The notes under the pieces were generated by a model, which was given only the letters and a program-made list of their open reading frames with translations, did no database searches and had not been told where the DNA came from. Below are positions 1 through 12,092 of a stretch of 64,000 nucleotides of DNA, in pieces. A program made the position numbers and the translations under genes. Within the stretch, counting starts at the first letter, position 1; each line of letters opens with the position of its first letter. The stretch is from Gymnopus androsaceus JB14 (Eukaryota > Basidiomycota > Agaricomycetes > Agaricales > Omphalotaceae). The stretch lies in NCBI GenBank assembly GCA_009733575.1, contig ML769740.1:1-64000 (forward strand), given 5' to 3'.

Positions 1-770
1 TGGTATAGGGCAAGACACACCACCAATCAAGCCAATCCTTTTCATATTTCCCTCTTGGACAAAGAGAATCCAAAATGTCAACTGCAGATTGATGTAAAGC
101 TGGTGTAGAAGGGCACCAACATCTTTGGCATACTGTATTGGTCCTGGCTTGCACCACTTTCAGAAAGCTCCCTCTGTATTCACTATCTGGGTGAGAAATA
201 CTCTCATCACAGTATGCTACATGTTTGTGAAGAGGGGCTTGAGAGCATAGCATGATCCCATGGTATGCGCAATCATGAACTACATTCGCAAATGAAGCTG
301 CAAAAAACCGAAAGAGCTCTGCGATGTTGGCATATTGAGAGATGACTTTGGCTGAGTTATATGTAAAGACTAGCGAGTCTTCATGAGGAAAGATAGCAAT
401 GTAAGGAGCAGGGGGTGCACAACAGAATTTGGATTTCTTCCTGAATTGTGACAATTACAGGTGCCTTGTGAGTAGCTTGCTGTATAATTTTCTGCTCAAG
501 AAAATCAGTAGGGTAGTGGAGTGGAATGGATAACAGGTACAGGATGTTCACGGCTGATGTGGAGCTGAATACCAAACAACTTGTTGCATTCATGACAACA
601 TGGGCATTTGTACAATTGGTCCAAAACATCTACACATATAATTGGGAATTGTTTTGCTATCATTGCTGTCTCAGTATCAGTACTTCCAATCAAGCTTAGA
701 AATATACCATCATAGCTCAAGCGGCCAAAATAACAGCTTGGGTTTAAGCAAGCTCCTTGACTCATGAAGA
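1..770 (-). pseudogene. Uncharacterised minus-strand gene, partial at left edge
   Basis: I do not recognise this family. On the minus strand a coherent reading frame begins near 770 and runs off the left edge. Its first part holds a Cys/His cluster (CPCCHECNKL followed by HISREH, about 555-600) that could bind zinc. A 49-nt GT-AG intron with a CTGAT branch-like site can be placed at 492-540. From about 410 down to 1 the frame reads coherently (for example FRFFAASFANVV and DWLDWWCVLPY) but is offset by one base from the exon at 415-491, so either another intron or a frameshift lies between. The coding strand is clear from the long aromatic-rich frame; function and completeness are unknown. Confidence 0.45.
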
Positions 771-2367
771 TTTGAAAACAGAGTGGACTAAATATCAGTC
801 AGAATAAAACGTGTCAAGAGGAGTTGAAACTGACCACTGCAATTGAGTATTGTAATACAGCATGCAGCAGCAGGAGTGATGTTGGAAAATAGGCAGTGGT
901 AGGAATATATTGAGACTGAGCATGGTTTTATAGAGTGTGTTACACACATTATCCAGGCATCATTTAATTGGTGCATGGCCTTCTGTTAGGAGTTTTGAAT
1001 TAATGCATAGTTAGTATCTGAACATGTATATCTGAGATCTCTTTGAGCTGACTATTGGGACGTAAACAAATCAGACCATGCTGTGGTTCAAAACTGCGTT
1101 GGCAGGGATGGAGCCCGCGGATCCCTGGCGTAGATAAATACAGAATCAATATGCTGGTACCATACCATGATGTGGACAGATCTGAAGGAGTTTACTTGCA
1201 AAATAAACCTGGAGTGAACAGGAGTGTTGAGACCATAGACAATCCCTACTACTCGCAGGTGCTGTCAAGCTTGATGGTTTTAGGGCACAAAATGCAATGC
1301 TCTCAATCCTATGATTCCTTTCTCACTAGTCACATTCACCAGCCACATTCCACCTTCTTTTCCCATTCACATGAAAATTTAGGGGAGTTGGGGACGTTAG
1401 CACATGATTCACTTCCACTTCTCCACCATTTTGTGATGCTGAACATGCCATTGTCAAAACCTTTTAGACAATATTCTTTGTTCTTCTGACTGTTACCACT
1501 ATATCCTTCAATGTATCCCTACGACTACTCAGAATTCTACTTTCTCAATTAGATTTCTTTCTCGATTAGAGATCATCAAATAATTTCAATTTCCTGACCT
1601 CGCTCAGCTTTTTTTTTTGGAGGGTCATAGAAAAATGTCACTCCAGCCTCCTTCTCAACACCTAATATATATTTGTGTTCTACCTTCTTGCGAGTACCCT
1701 ATTGATTGTATCTCCACAACTCATCTACTACTATGCTCAAAAAAATATTGCTTCTTTTCAAAGGCTGAGTAGGTGGAGATTATGAAGCAGTTCCTATGAG
1801 TGTGGAATTTCTGAGGCGTTTTCAGGTTTGTTGCCTGCATTACAAGCAACAGAAAGGAGTTAACACAACTTTAACAGGACTAGTATGTTTCTTGATTCCG
1901 GAAAGGTATTAAGGAAGCGTTTCCTAGCTATCCTAGTAATAGCTGAACCCGTGGGCTTTTAAATAATGGATGTTGCACATGCTCAGCATTGAGGCTTTGG
2001 AGTCAATGCAAAGCCTTCATGCTTATTCTCAACTCTATTTCCCTGATAACGGGAAGTTGAATATCTCAGACACCAAAAATCACACTCATCTTCCCGACTT
2101 TCAAATGTTCAAATTTTGGACAACAATTATATATACATCCGTTGTACATTCCAATGATCGACACACTGCAGATCAGCCAATTTTTGAGGCCGAGGCAAGC
2201 TAGGGCCGGTGGAGTTGTTCCAGCTGTTCTGGAGTAAGGACTTCTCACTTTTGAGATGATTATCTCTAAAGTAAATGGAATCCGTGGATCAGCATTCAAC
2301 TTTTTCTGATGTATCTCCTAATCTTCTCTAGCACTGCATACTTTAGTTCATTAGAGCTTGGGAAGGT
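771..2367. other. No supported gene
   Basis: AT-rich sequence with scattered short open frames. The longest, 1055-1489 on the plus strand (144 codons), starts at a non-ATG codon, has no recognisable motif and no flanking splice sites. Nothing else could be supported here. Confidence 0.5.
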
Positions 2368-2560
2368 TAGTAAGGTTAATGAATCCTCGCAGATATCAAA
2401 GAGTCTATTTCCCCTGGTTAGCACACCTACACCCCCGATGTATCATTGGTGAGGTTAATGAATCGCAGATATCACAGAGTCTATTTCCCCGGTTAACGCA
2501 CCTGCACCCCCGGCGTAGCATTACGTGCGGCCTGATGTGAACCAATATGATAGACGCATT
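2368..2560 (+). repeat. Tandem pair of an ~85-bp dispersed repeat
   Basis: Two adjacent copies of a unit containing GCAGATATCA, AGAGTCTATTTCCCC and a C-rich tail (CACCTGCACCCCC) lie at about 2368-2450 and 2451-2560. A third copy is at 3598-3725. The copies differ mainly by C/T and G/A changes, several at CpG (GGCGTAGC against CAGTATAGC). The parent element is not identified. Confidence 0.6.
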
Positions 2561-3597
2561 CAGGCCCATGTAGTCTCCAAGTTGTTGTCTAGGACGGCAT
2601 CCATGGACCCCTGCTGGTGGAAATATCTGTAATATCCGTACATTTACCTCCATCGCATGAGGACAGTCCTCAAGAAAGGATATACTAGTCAGATCGGTTC
2701 TTCTCTAAAAACCCCCATGTATGAGGAGGAAAGTGATTACCAACATCACTGCAAAGCAATGGTTGTGATGTGACAGATTAGATAAGGAGAAAGCAAGCTG
2801 AAGTTGGGCCGTGGATATAGAATTTTCACAAGTCATGGGAAGGATTCTAAGCTGCCTCCGCTGAGTTACTTACTGCTCCTGTTACATTGATGCATTTTGA
2901 TTTATATTACCTAACATAGATAGTCTGTAGATATAGGCCCTGCATAACTTGCACGCTTGACTCAAGTCCCTGTCAGAATCTAGACACTTTTCTAATGGTT
3001 TTGTATATGACACAGTATACTGGTCTGGTGGTTGCTGAATGGTAGAACATTATTAATCTAAATCTATACTATTCAAAAAACCTTGATCATGATCCATTAG
3101 CAGGCGGTCTGAGTCTCCCAATTACAGGACCCATCCACTGCTCACAATTTATCAATTCCAGGATTTCTTCTCCTTGAGTGACTGGTTAGCCCAGAGGAGT
3201 CGATGAGACCCTTAAGGAAGAACAACCAAACTGTGCAGTCCGGGTAGTCTCAATTATGTACAAGTAGAATGTTACTGCAAGAGGTCATCTAGAGACACAT
3301 TGATTCAAGTGTATCACCGGGTGCATCATTGTCAAGGGCAAATACTATATATCTGGGATCAAGTTGTAGAGCAAGTCATCCAGGATGCAATGCAAGGTCA
3401 GATAATTAAGTACATGTCATCAGTCCGTGGAGCTCTGGTACCAGAGTGTGGATTATATCTAGGATTGTGGTCTTTGAGGCGAACCCTAACAAGAGCTACA
3501 GCATTAACGTTGCTTAGAAAGAGCTATCATTTTAGGTTATGGCTACTATGCGGTTGACTGCATTAACCGCAGATTTACCCAGATACTGAGGTTGTGA
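2561..3597. other. No supported gene
   Basis: Sequence between two copies of the dispersed repeat. Short open frames only (for example 3300-3557 plus). No motif, intron pattern or repeat structure was recognised. Confidence 0.5.
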
Positions 3598-3725
3598 GGG
3601 TGGAGTGGTTGATAAATCCTTGCAGATATCACAGAGTGTATTTTCCCTTGTTACCGCACCCACACCCCACAGTATAGCATTGCATGCAACCTGACATAGA
3701 TCAAATAGCATGTTATAGTGCAGTT
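3598..3725 (+). repeat. Third copy of the ~85-bp dispersed repeat
   Basis: Shares TTGCAGATATCACAGAG and the following C-rich segment and TAGCATT with the pair at 2368-2560. Most CpG sites of the 2451-2560 copy are TpG or CpA here, as expected for an older or more strongly methylated copy. Confidence 0.6.
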
Positions 3726-3892
3726 AGGATTACTAGCATATGTAATGAGACAACTAGATTCCACAGCACTTTGTATAAATATTCAATGCCACAGATTGAT
3801 GTGTATCCAAAATGTCAGGGCCTCTCTTTGAAAGGCAGGCTATTCTTTCCTGGATTTTTTCATGTCGCTCAGTACCCAGTGCTCCCGTTGTT

Positions 3893-4957
3893 TTTGAAAA
3901 CACTGTTGACCATGAAGATGGTCCTCCTCTTCCTCAGGACTTTCTATACCTTGAAAAGTATGCTTTTACTGCATTTTGAAAACAGCACCAGACTAATGGC
4001 TGAGCAGGTTCCCTTCCTTTGACAAATTCCTATTGCTGCAATCACTGCCACTCCCTACCCATTCTGCTAAGGAGTGTCCCTGTCAGAATGGGCCCCTGTT
4101 CTACAGTTAAAAGGTCCTTACTTGAGCTGACTTTGAGCCTCAGCTTACCCATTCATAACAAAGGGTTTTACACATTCAAAAACAAGCAGTTGATAGTAAC
4201 TGAATGCAATGCAGTAAGTGAGCTTCCTACCTCATAGGTACTAATAGCATAATGTGTGTGTGTGGAACTGCCCATGCCCTGTGACAGCTTGCAAACATTG
4301 TGTCTCACGCTGCAACCGTTCGTTTTGATTCAAATCTTCAAGACTGGACTTCAACATGGATGGGGAGTGCACTCCCTTGAGCCTATCAAATGTGGCCAGG
4401 TTCTAGGGATGTACACCGGGTAGGCATATCATCCTTGTAGTCACTAGTGCAACTAACAGTGGTCTTTCTATTCACAGCAAAATTATGTATGTTTCTATGT
4501 AACTTTCATTCATGATTGCAGCTCAAGTTATAGGTAGTCTTAGGGCTGAGGCCACAGATAACCAAAAACAACCAGTAACAACATTCATGTTTGACTTACC
4601 CATCACAAATCCCTATGGAAAAAAGTATACTATTGATGGCCATCAAAAAGGGAATTGGACAAGATGGTTGAAGCATGTAGTTTCCTAACTGCCTTTAATG
4701 ATGGGCTGATCAGTTCTTCCAGCCATTCTTGTTGCCCTAAGGTTGCTGTATTGGTGATAAATTGGAATAAGGTGGCCTCAGTGAGTACATCAATTCTGCA
4801 GCAGTGGTTCTCTCCTCATCAAAGTCCAACTTGGGACAGGAAAATATCACCAATAACTGAGCTTACCTTGAACTACTCCCCAGGAAAAAGAAAAACACGG
4901 ATGCTTTATGTGAGGGACTGCTTCTGCGGTGCAGCAAAATGCCGCAAGGTTATATAA
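3893..4957 (+). pseudogene. SUV39-type SET-domain histone H3K9 methyltransferase-like gene, remnant
   Basis: A split reading frame follows the SUV39/EHMT order. About 3898-3960 reads VDHEDGPPLPQDFLYLEK, like the I-box segment before pre-SET. Cys-rich pre-SET pieces follow (ECPCQNG near 4073; TECNA ending at a GTAAGT donor at 4213; then CPCPVTACKHC and RCNR near 4270-4320). The SET start is FKTGLQHGWGVHSLEPIKCG (4336-4395) before a donor at 4420. Later come KKYTIDGHQKGNWTR (about 4625-4665), SHSCCPKVAV (about 4720-4750), ELTLNY (4858-4878) and a post-SET CFCGAAKCR ending at the stop at 4955-4957. The family methylates histone H3 lysine 9. Frame breaks near 3975 and 4665 that simple introns do not resolve suggest a pseudogene. 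The N-terminus is not seen. Confidence 0.72.
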
Positions 4958-5649
4958 GATCTGGCTATATAATGCATAATAGGGTGTTTGGGAGAATTGT
5001 TTTGTATACTACGCTTTGGCCATCCAAACAGAATAGCATGTATATATTCAAGGTCTAGATTGGAAAGGCCTCCACAAGTGTCTCACACTTTGTATAAAGT
5101 TCTAATTGACTGACTTTCCATCAGTTGCTGTGAAGTGTTCTTGATATCACTGCAACAATCAACTTACCGTTTTGACTGTTAGTTCTGGATTTTTGGATCA
5201 ATGAAACAAGAAGAGTGAGCACAGGAACATATTTTGCTACTTTATCAAATTTGTACTGTGCATCCAAGATTACATTAATCTGTCTGCCCTGAGAGAAAGC
5301 ACACATGAATATGTACAAAGCATTGTTAAATGCATACTTAGCCTGTAGACTGCTCAAGTCCAGGTCTTGAGGCACAAAAAGGCCTCAGTCCCAATCCAAG
5401 CACTTGGATTACAATGTTAAATGAGTTTATTAAGGCCAATGCGTGCTTAAGGGCTTTGACCTGCCAAGTGAGACACTAATCAACACTAATCAACACTAAT
5501 TGGCACTAATACAGTGCTAATCAACACGTTTGATTAGTGTTTATGTCAGACACTAATCAGACACTCATCTTCCAACTTCTGAAACTTTCATAATGTCCAA
5601 CAATACCAAGTAAGTGCTCATAAAGTCTGAAGAATCACTGTATAATTAA
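4958..5649. other. Non-coding, with a short ACACTAATCA repeat
   Basis: No gene is supported. At about 5470-5565 a 9-11-bp motif (CAACACTAAT and variants) is repeated imperfectly several times, with inverted copies (TTGATTAGTG) that could form a small hairpin. Confidence 0.5.
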
Positions 5650-7531
5650 CTCTTAGTAATGAGGAGAGAATGGTGCAGGAGAAGCGGGAACATCGCAGGC
5701 TCCAGCTATGAGTGGCTCAGGCTAAATACAGGTAAGGGCCTTGGTTGGGCTAACCCCAATAATGACCCACTAATACCGAGCCATTTTGTAGTGCAGCTCA
5801 TCCAGAAATTGTCAAGCAAAATAACAAAAAACAAACGTAAGTAATTTCAACTTGAATCCAAGCACTGTACTGAAAAGCAACTCCAGCCTGGCAGCAAATG
5901 GAGACAGAACAAATGGATGGCTGCTCAATCTTCATCGTCAAACCAACAAGTTACAAACCAAGCCGTCCCTTTATCACAGACCCTTGATAGATCCGGGGCT
6001 CCCAGTATCCTGCCAATGCCATGCAAACCAGACAGATTGGAAACTGCAAATAGCTTGAGGGAAGGGGGGGGTAGTACCGCGTATTGAGGGCCCTTGCACT
6101 GAAGACGGACCAGGTTTGCCAGACCCTCCTGTATTTGGGTCCCGGCCATTTTTTATACCTCCACCTAAACTTCCGATGGTGGATCTATTATTGGGCATAT
6201 TGGGAAACAAGTTGATGGTAAGGCCGAGACTGTTGTTTAGCCTGAATGCGGGTGGAAGACCGCACTACCAACCATTGCAGAGAATGGTATCAATCTGCTG
6301 AATGCTGTACGTGCATTCTTACCTCCGCCTGAGTTGAACATCAATATTTCATCTTCTAGGACATACAACGTGTAAGACGGATGGCAAACTTGGATAACTC
6401 AACCCCTCCTGAATGTTCCATGGTCAAGTATCTCAATGCTGCCCAATACGGCTCACACTCTGCTGCAATTCTTGAAGATATTAGGGCGCTGACAGGTAAG
6501 GGGTACTTTGTGGTGGTACCTGCCACGGTGTGTCATGAGCAACGCAAGTTTGAGAGTATTGGACAATTAGAGGTGGAGTATGGGTTAGCTGCTCCATGGT
6601 ACTTGGTGCTGGAAATGCATGGTTTGGTGTACCACCAGTTCTTGTTGAGTATGGTACTAACATATTCTGCTTCAGACCTTAAAAGATGAATGAAGTATCT
6701 GGAATCTCCTCAAGTCTACACAACAGTTCCTGACTTCATTGATCGAATAGATGACCCTTCCTTTATTGCAGTTATCTTTGATCTTCCATTGGCAAAAGAA
6801 GCCATCCCTCCACCTTTTCAGTAAGCGAATGAGCACTTGCCAGTACTTTTTTCCTGACTGTTCTTTTTATCTAGCATCCTGAATGACAGCACGATTTCAT
6901 GGCGTCACTAGAATTCAGATAGCAAGCAAATCAAGAAAAAATTTCAGGTTCATCCAGAAAGTCTGCTGACTGGTTCATGGGCGCTAATGCATATGCTGAC
7001 AGTGTTCACAAGCTCTCATCAGGACGCCACTGGTTGGTGTGTTGCAGGGCAAGTTGTAGGATCTCGCAATGATCCTCAACCCAAGATCTGGTGTATTATG
7101 AACTTCAAGGACAAGTCAATGTGGAGCCAGGATCTAGATGCTCAAGCAGCCTTGATAACACATCTCTGCAAGTACAGAGAGGGGAGCTTGGGATGATAGC
7201 TTTTGGAGTGAGCATTGCAATATAGATTGCATGTATGTGTGCCCTGGAGATATGTTGTAAGTGAAGTAATCTTATCAAGACTTTTATGTGGATAAGAACA
7301 TTCTCTAGCTTCCAGTGTCCCAGTCAGGTCCATTTGGTTTACATGCTGGTGGCCTCCATTGCTTTCGGTGCTCACTACTTCACTTATGATAATATGCACC
7401 TGACAGAATGGACCTGCAAAATCCAGCATCATTTAGGCTTAGGCATCACTAACCAAGATCAAGAACATGTAAAGGAAACCCTGAATGTTATGATGATTTT
7501 GTTCCTGAATCATGTTGGCCAAGCTGTGTAA
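5650..7531 (+). pseudogene. Uncharacterised decayed multi-exon gene
   Basis: Several coherent plus-strand frames follow one another: 5659-5834 before a GTAAGT donor; about 5870-6370, which is proline/serine-rich and carries several stops; 6381-6689; 6711-6822, reading VPDFIDRIDDPSF and ending at a possible splice donor; 6987-7196; and 7286-7531. Their order and single direction suggest one gene or captured gene interrupted by introns and stops. I recognise no domain, and the exon assignments are tentative. Confidence 0.35.
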
Positions 7532-7808
7532 ACGTATTCTGCTGTTGTAGCAATGAGTCTAAGTAAAGACTTTCAGTGTTTTACAAAAGAGCGGTTGCCG
7601 CTTTGTGTCGCATGGTCTTGCGTCCTAAAGAGTATTGATCTCAGGGTGCACCAATCAAAACTCTGAATGACTGGGACAGAGAGGTGCAGGGTGTTGCACT
7701 TGTTGTTGCTCAGGTTTGTTTAGGTGCATCTGTGAAGGAGAAGGCTAGGACGTATAATGATCAAGTTGGCCATCTGGATAGCATAATTGGTGTTGAAGAT
7801 GTATGTGA

Positions 7809-8238
7809 CACTGCGGCCAGGCCATAAAATATCACGTGAAATACTCTAAGATAAACATAATGATAAACGATTAGAAAGTCAATATAAATTTCTCATGAAA
7901 AAATGATGATTTCTTGCATGACAACTACTATGAAATTAACAAAGAAATTTTTTGACAATGGCACGCGAAAATCTTTATGTTTTGCGCCTGAAAAATAAAA
8001 CGGCCGCTCACTGGCTCTGCAGGTCTCACTGGGCACTGAGCAGCCATTTTATTTTTCAGGTGCAAAACATAAAGATTTTCGTGTGCCATTGTCAAAAAAT
8101 TTCTTTGTTAATTTTGTAGTAGTTGTCACGCAAGAAATCATCATTTTTTCATGAGAAATTTATATTGATTTTCTAATCATTTATCATTACGTTTATCTTA
8201 GAGTATTTCACGCGATATTTTATGGCCTGGCCGCAGTG
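7809..8238. mobile_element. Palindromic CACTG element (CACTA/EnSpm-like MITE)
   Basis: Two ~200-bp arms are near-perfect inverted repeats around a short spacer (about 8011-8036). The ends read CACTGCGGCCAGGCCATAAA inward from both sides and the element is flanked by the trinucleotide TGA (7806-7808 and 8239-8241). CACTG ends with a 3-bp target duplication are typical of the CACTA/EnSpm superfamily. No transposase is encoded, so it is non-autonomous. The arms differ at about eleven positions, ten of them at CpG sites. Confidence 0.75.
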
Positions 8239-8241
8239 TGA

Positions 8242-9334
8242 ACCAGGGGAAGAATTCAGATTTGGTAAAGAAACGGCTGTAGCAGTCAGCGGGAAGGGTT
8301 ATGCCTTTGGGACTGTTGTTGCCCCAACTCAGGCAGAGAAATGGCAACAGCAGGAGGGACGAAAGCAAAAGGAGCAAAGGCAAAGAGAATGCAGCGGGGT
8401 GGTCCCCCAACTGAAGCAGAGGAAGAGGCAGAGGGAAGGACGAAGAGGAAGCAGGTGGCGGGGGGTTCAAATATTGGTTGAAATACTATGTTACTGTATT
8501 TGGTTGTACATAAACATTTGTTCCGCTATTGGTGCAGTGAAACCATTCCTTATAATTGCAAGCACAAACAAGCAGCGTGAAAAAATAACATGTATTGAGT
8601 GCAGAGACATAAAAAACTGATAGGAAAAAAAAGAATTAATGAAGGGTAACGGAGTACATGCTACAGGCACCAACAAGAAGATGTTATCAATAGGTATGGT
8701 TCAAATAACAATGTTAGCGGCTTGCCCAGTATCCAGCCAAGCGCTTCAGTGAACCTACAACAGCTTGGGAAAGAAGTTTCAATGAGTAAACTTCATTGAG
8801 GTTGGAATGATTACTTTGGACTCAAAAAAGAATGTCAAACACTCTTTAAAAGAGGACCAATTGCAAGTCATACGTAACATTGTAATGCTGACCCGTACAC
8901 TGAACATGAACAAGCAATGGGTTCAAGGGGAGGCAAAACCAAGTCTCAGACAAAAGTAAGACTCACAGGCTCAAACGGAGATGAACGAGAGATGCAAGAA
9001 GTCTATTCCCCTAACTGTATTTAGTGCCTTTTATAGTAACTAACTACGATTGAGGGTATCTAATAAGTATGACCAAGTCCAGAAGACTTGTCAAGGTTCA
9101 CGCACAGACATATGTGAGGCTCAACAACATTGAGAAGTATCTGGATGAGCGTGGATCGCAATGGAAAACGAAAATTCTTGGCATTGGATGGCTGGGAAAC
9201 AAGGTTTTATTGTGTACAAATGCAGAAGATGATCCTAGCTTGGGTCAAGTAGAACCAAGGATAATACACTGAAAGGTTAAATCTGAGATTTTTGGATTTT
9301 GCAGAACTTTTGTCTAGATTAGAGCTTATGAGTC
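8242..9334. other. No supported gene
   Basis: Purine-rich sequence (8330-8470) followed by AT-rich sequence. An open frame at 8222-8620 begins inside the palindromic element and is discounted. A 67-codon frame at 9069-9272 has an ATG start but no recognised motif or splice context. Confidence 0.45.
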
Positions 9335-9556
9335 AGGAGTGTACTTAAACAATATACTAGTAATGATGCTACACTAACCAGGTCAACACTGTGCCATACT
9401 TTGTCACAGACTGTCTGTCCACAACAGACTTGAAAGTGTAATTGAACAAAGTACTAGTAATTATACGCTACTGACCAGTCAATGTTGGACCTTGCTTTGG
9501 CATAGACTGTCCATCTACAATGGACAGGAGTGTATTTGAATAAAGTACTAGTATTT
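9335..9556 (+). repeat. ~95-bp tandem repeat, about 2.3 copies
   Basis: Units begin with GAGTGTAYTTRAA, followed by a TACTAGTA motif (9354, 9449 and 9546) and a segment resembling CAGACTGTC. Copies are diverged, mostly by transitions. Adjoins a second minisatellite. Confidence 0.65.
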
Positions 9557-9975
9557 TTTGTTCATGTATATTCAGTGCCTACTCATTTAGTAATGTGAGT
9601 TGGATCTCATAGCAGGTCATCCAAGATGAACTGGGTGGTACTCAGCTTATGCCTTCATTCAGTGATGTGAGTTAAACCTAACAGCACGTTGTCCAAGACA
9701 GACTCAGTGTGTATATCCAGTCAGGCACTCATTAAGTAATGTGAGTTGGATCTAATAGCAGGTTGTCCAAGACAAACATGTGAGGTACTCAGTTATGCAT
9801 TCATTCAGTGTGAGCTAGATCTAATAGCACATTGTCCAAGACAGACTCTGTGTATATATATATATTATGTATATCCATCCAGTCAGGCACTTGTTTGGTA
9901 ATGTGAGTTGCATCTAATAGCATGTTGTCCAGGACAAACTGTGGTACTCAATTTACGCCTTCATTCAGTGATGTA
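9557..9975 (+). repeat. Minisatellite with ~65-70-bp units
   Basis: At least five imperfect units share TAATGTGAGTT, ATCTAATAGCA and TTGTCCAAGACA. Alternate units resemble each other more (ending in GGTACTCAG or in TATATCCAGTCAGGCAC), giving a higher-order unit of about 140 bp. Confidence 0.7.
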
Positions 9976-10379
9976 TACTTGGTCGGAAGAGTACAGTACG
10001 AGTATTTCCCGTTAATGTGCCACAGAGTTTGTAGCCAGTTTTGGTACTTGCCTTTGTCTCTAGTTTAAATATCTACCTTGTTCTCAAATTTCCCGCTCTC
10101 CAGTATGGTTGTTTTCCCTTCTCTAGAAACTTTGTGTATTCTGCGTAACATTCCTTTCATTAGTTCAGTAAGTGCTCTCCATCAGCAAAACCCGTGAGAT
10201 CCCATAGCAAGGTCCCCCTCTGTCCAGTTCTGTGCAGAAGAGTGACTTACAGGTTTTGCTGATGTCCCTTTTATTTTGATTTATTCTATGTTGATCTCAC
10301 TTTCTTATTTCTAGGATATCTCAAGAAACTTCAAATTTATATATCTTCACCCAGATTCACCTCTGCCCTTACTCCAATC

Positions 10380-10746
10380 ATATAATCTTACTCTACACTC
10401 TGACCAAGCTAACGTTCCAGGTCATGGAGCATGTCCTAATCCTTGGTCTGCATCATTCCATCTCTTGATTCGAAATGGTCCCTATCACCACCCTACTGGG
10501 ATTTCTGCCTCTACCATTGCTGGTATTACAATTGAAGAAGTTCCCAATGAAGAGTCTCTGAATGGATTATTTATTATACTCTATGGTGACCCCCCTTTGA
10601 ATTTACCTCTTTGTACAAATAAGGACAACTGTACTCGTGGTTTATCCACCTCATATTGCAATGTCCATGGTTTGGTCATGGCAGTTGATTCTGTTGATGA
10701 ACTTCATTCAGCCACAGCAGCAGATCTATGGGTAATCTGGGAGTAG
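10380..10746 (+). CDS. Uncharacterised reading frame, possible exon
   Basis: A plus-strand frame open from about 10380 to the stop near 10746 has a balanced composition (for example GACPNPWSASFHLLIRNGP and YGDPPLNLPLCTNKDNC) and looks coding, in contrast to the AT-rich flanks. No start codon is assigned because it may begin as an internal exon. No domain is recognised. It could be a surviving exon of a captured or decayed gene. Confidence 0.35.
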
Positions 10747-11337
10747 TTCCGAAAGTAAGTTGATTGCTCTGCCTTGTTGTATACTTGTATACTGCTTTAC
10801 TTAAAATTTTTCTCTCTCTAGAAAGGCATGCAGTCATGAACATACTTCCACACAAAATTACAATCCGTTCTTATAATTTGGTTAGATTTTTTAACTGCTT
10901 TATATTCTTTAACATGTCCCTGATAATAAACCTTCACAGACATCATCATTTTCTTGCGTACTTTTGAATTCAAGTTTTGTACAAGTACACTGAAGTGTCT
11001 ACCTCAATATATTTTTTGCTCTACTCATTTTTGTCTGACCACTGCTGCATGAAACAGCAGTGCTCTGCACCAGAACCGTATATACGGAAAGTATGGATGG
11101 CTTTTATGGTCACGATGCTGTACCATATCCAAAATTTTGAGCAAGAACATGGTACAGTCAAGCACCATACTTATACAGTCCTCAGCTTATGGCTGATACA
11201 GCTGTATATACAGTTTACAGGATGCTAAGTTCAAGGTTTTATTCAACACAACTTAACAATATCTTTACCAGCAGGAACTACATTGAGTCTAGTATAAGTT
11301 CAATACATTTTACTTCATTGCACCAGTGGTTGTGGTA
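10747..11337. other. No supported gene
   Basis: Thymine-rich sequence with short open frames (10764-10967 and 10977-11228 plus) that show no family resemblance. Confidence 0.45.
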
Positions 11338-12092
11338 ACAATGCAAAGTATCTGGGCAACATCCCTATAGTATTTAATGCAAAGTAACAGGGCAACTATC
11401 CAGCCTATCTAAACTATACCTAAACTACAATTCTTACTGATTCATTACTAGTACATATATAGTGCTACTAGAAGTAGGATAGGGTATGTTAGGACGAGGT
11501 TAGAGTAGGGTTAGGGTTAGGGTTGGGCTGGGTTAGGGTTAAAATAAGATTTCAATATTCAAATCAAGAAAATGTGAATAGTATGTGATCAATGGAAGTG
11601 TTAGGGCTAACCCTAACCTGGTCCATACAGTGTGCTGGAGTATCATGTGACAAGAAAGAGTTAGGATTAGGGTTAGCTTTAGCTAACCCTAATCTGGTCC
11701 ACAGTAGTCTTCAGGATTAGTTAGGGTTAGGGTTAGCTAACCCTAACCTGGTCCACACAGGTTAAGGTTAGGGGTTGGGGTTAGGGTTAGGAATGAGGAT
11801 GAAGTCTGGGGTGCGGGGCTTGCCCCACTATCTACAGTAAAAAGTTTTGAGTTGGGAATATTAAGGTTAGAGATTATTAGGGTTGTGGATAGTCAGGGTA
11901 AAAATAGAGTTTGGCAGTAGAGGTCAGGGTCATGTTATGCGCAAGGCTCGAAAATTTTGTCCATTTTTTCCCACAATGCCTTGTTCATTCAGCCTGTACA
12001 GATATTACAAAGTTCAAGTCTTATAGGGCTGGATAATTGTCCTGTTACTTTGCATTAAATACTTTAGGACTATTGTCCATGTACTTTGCAAT
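11338..12092. mobile_element. Inverted-repeat element with a telomere-like core
   Basis: The left arm (about 11338-11410) and the right arm (about 12025-12092, reverse complement) match over roughly 70 bp: ATGCAAAGTA, then GTATTTAATGCAAAGTAACA, then TATCCAGCC. Each arm holds two copies of an ATGCAAAGTA-containing subunit. No transposase is encoded and I could not define a target duplication, so the class is open. The interior contains the TTAGGG-like block described separately. Confidence 0.55.
11490..11800. repeat. Interstitial TTAGGG-like repeats in alternating orientation
   Basis: Runs of GGGTTAGGGTTAGGGTT are followed by three units in which TTAGGGTTAG faces CTAACCCTAA head to head, each followed by CCTGGTCCACA or a close variant (11590-11625, 11660-11705, 11715-11760). 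The orientation switches argue against a simple former chromosome end. The block is enclosed by the inverted repeats of the 11338-12092 element. Confidence 0.7.

Noticed and set aside
1055..1489. 144-codon plus-strand open frame
   Set aside because: Non-ATG start, unremarkable composition, no splice context or family resemblance.
8222..8620. 132-codon plus-strand open frame
   Set aside because: It begins inside the palindromic CACTG element and continues into purine-rich low-complexity sequence; no motif.
11490..11800. A former chromosome end fused internally
   Set aside because: Repeat orientation alternates and the block is enclosed by inverted repeats, which fits element cargo better than a simple telomere fusion.
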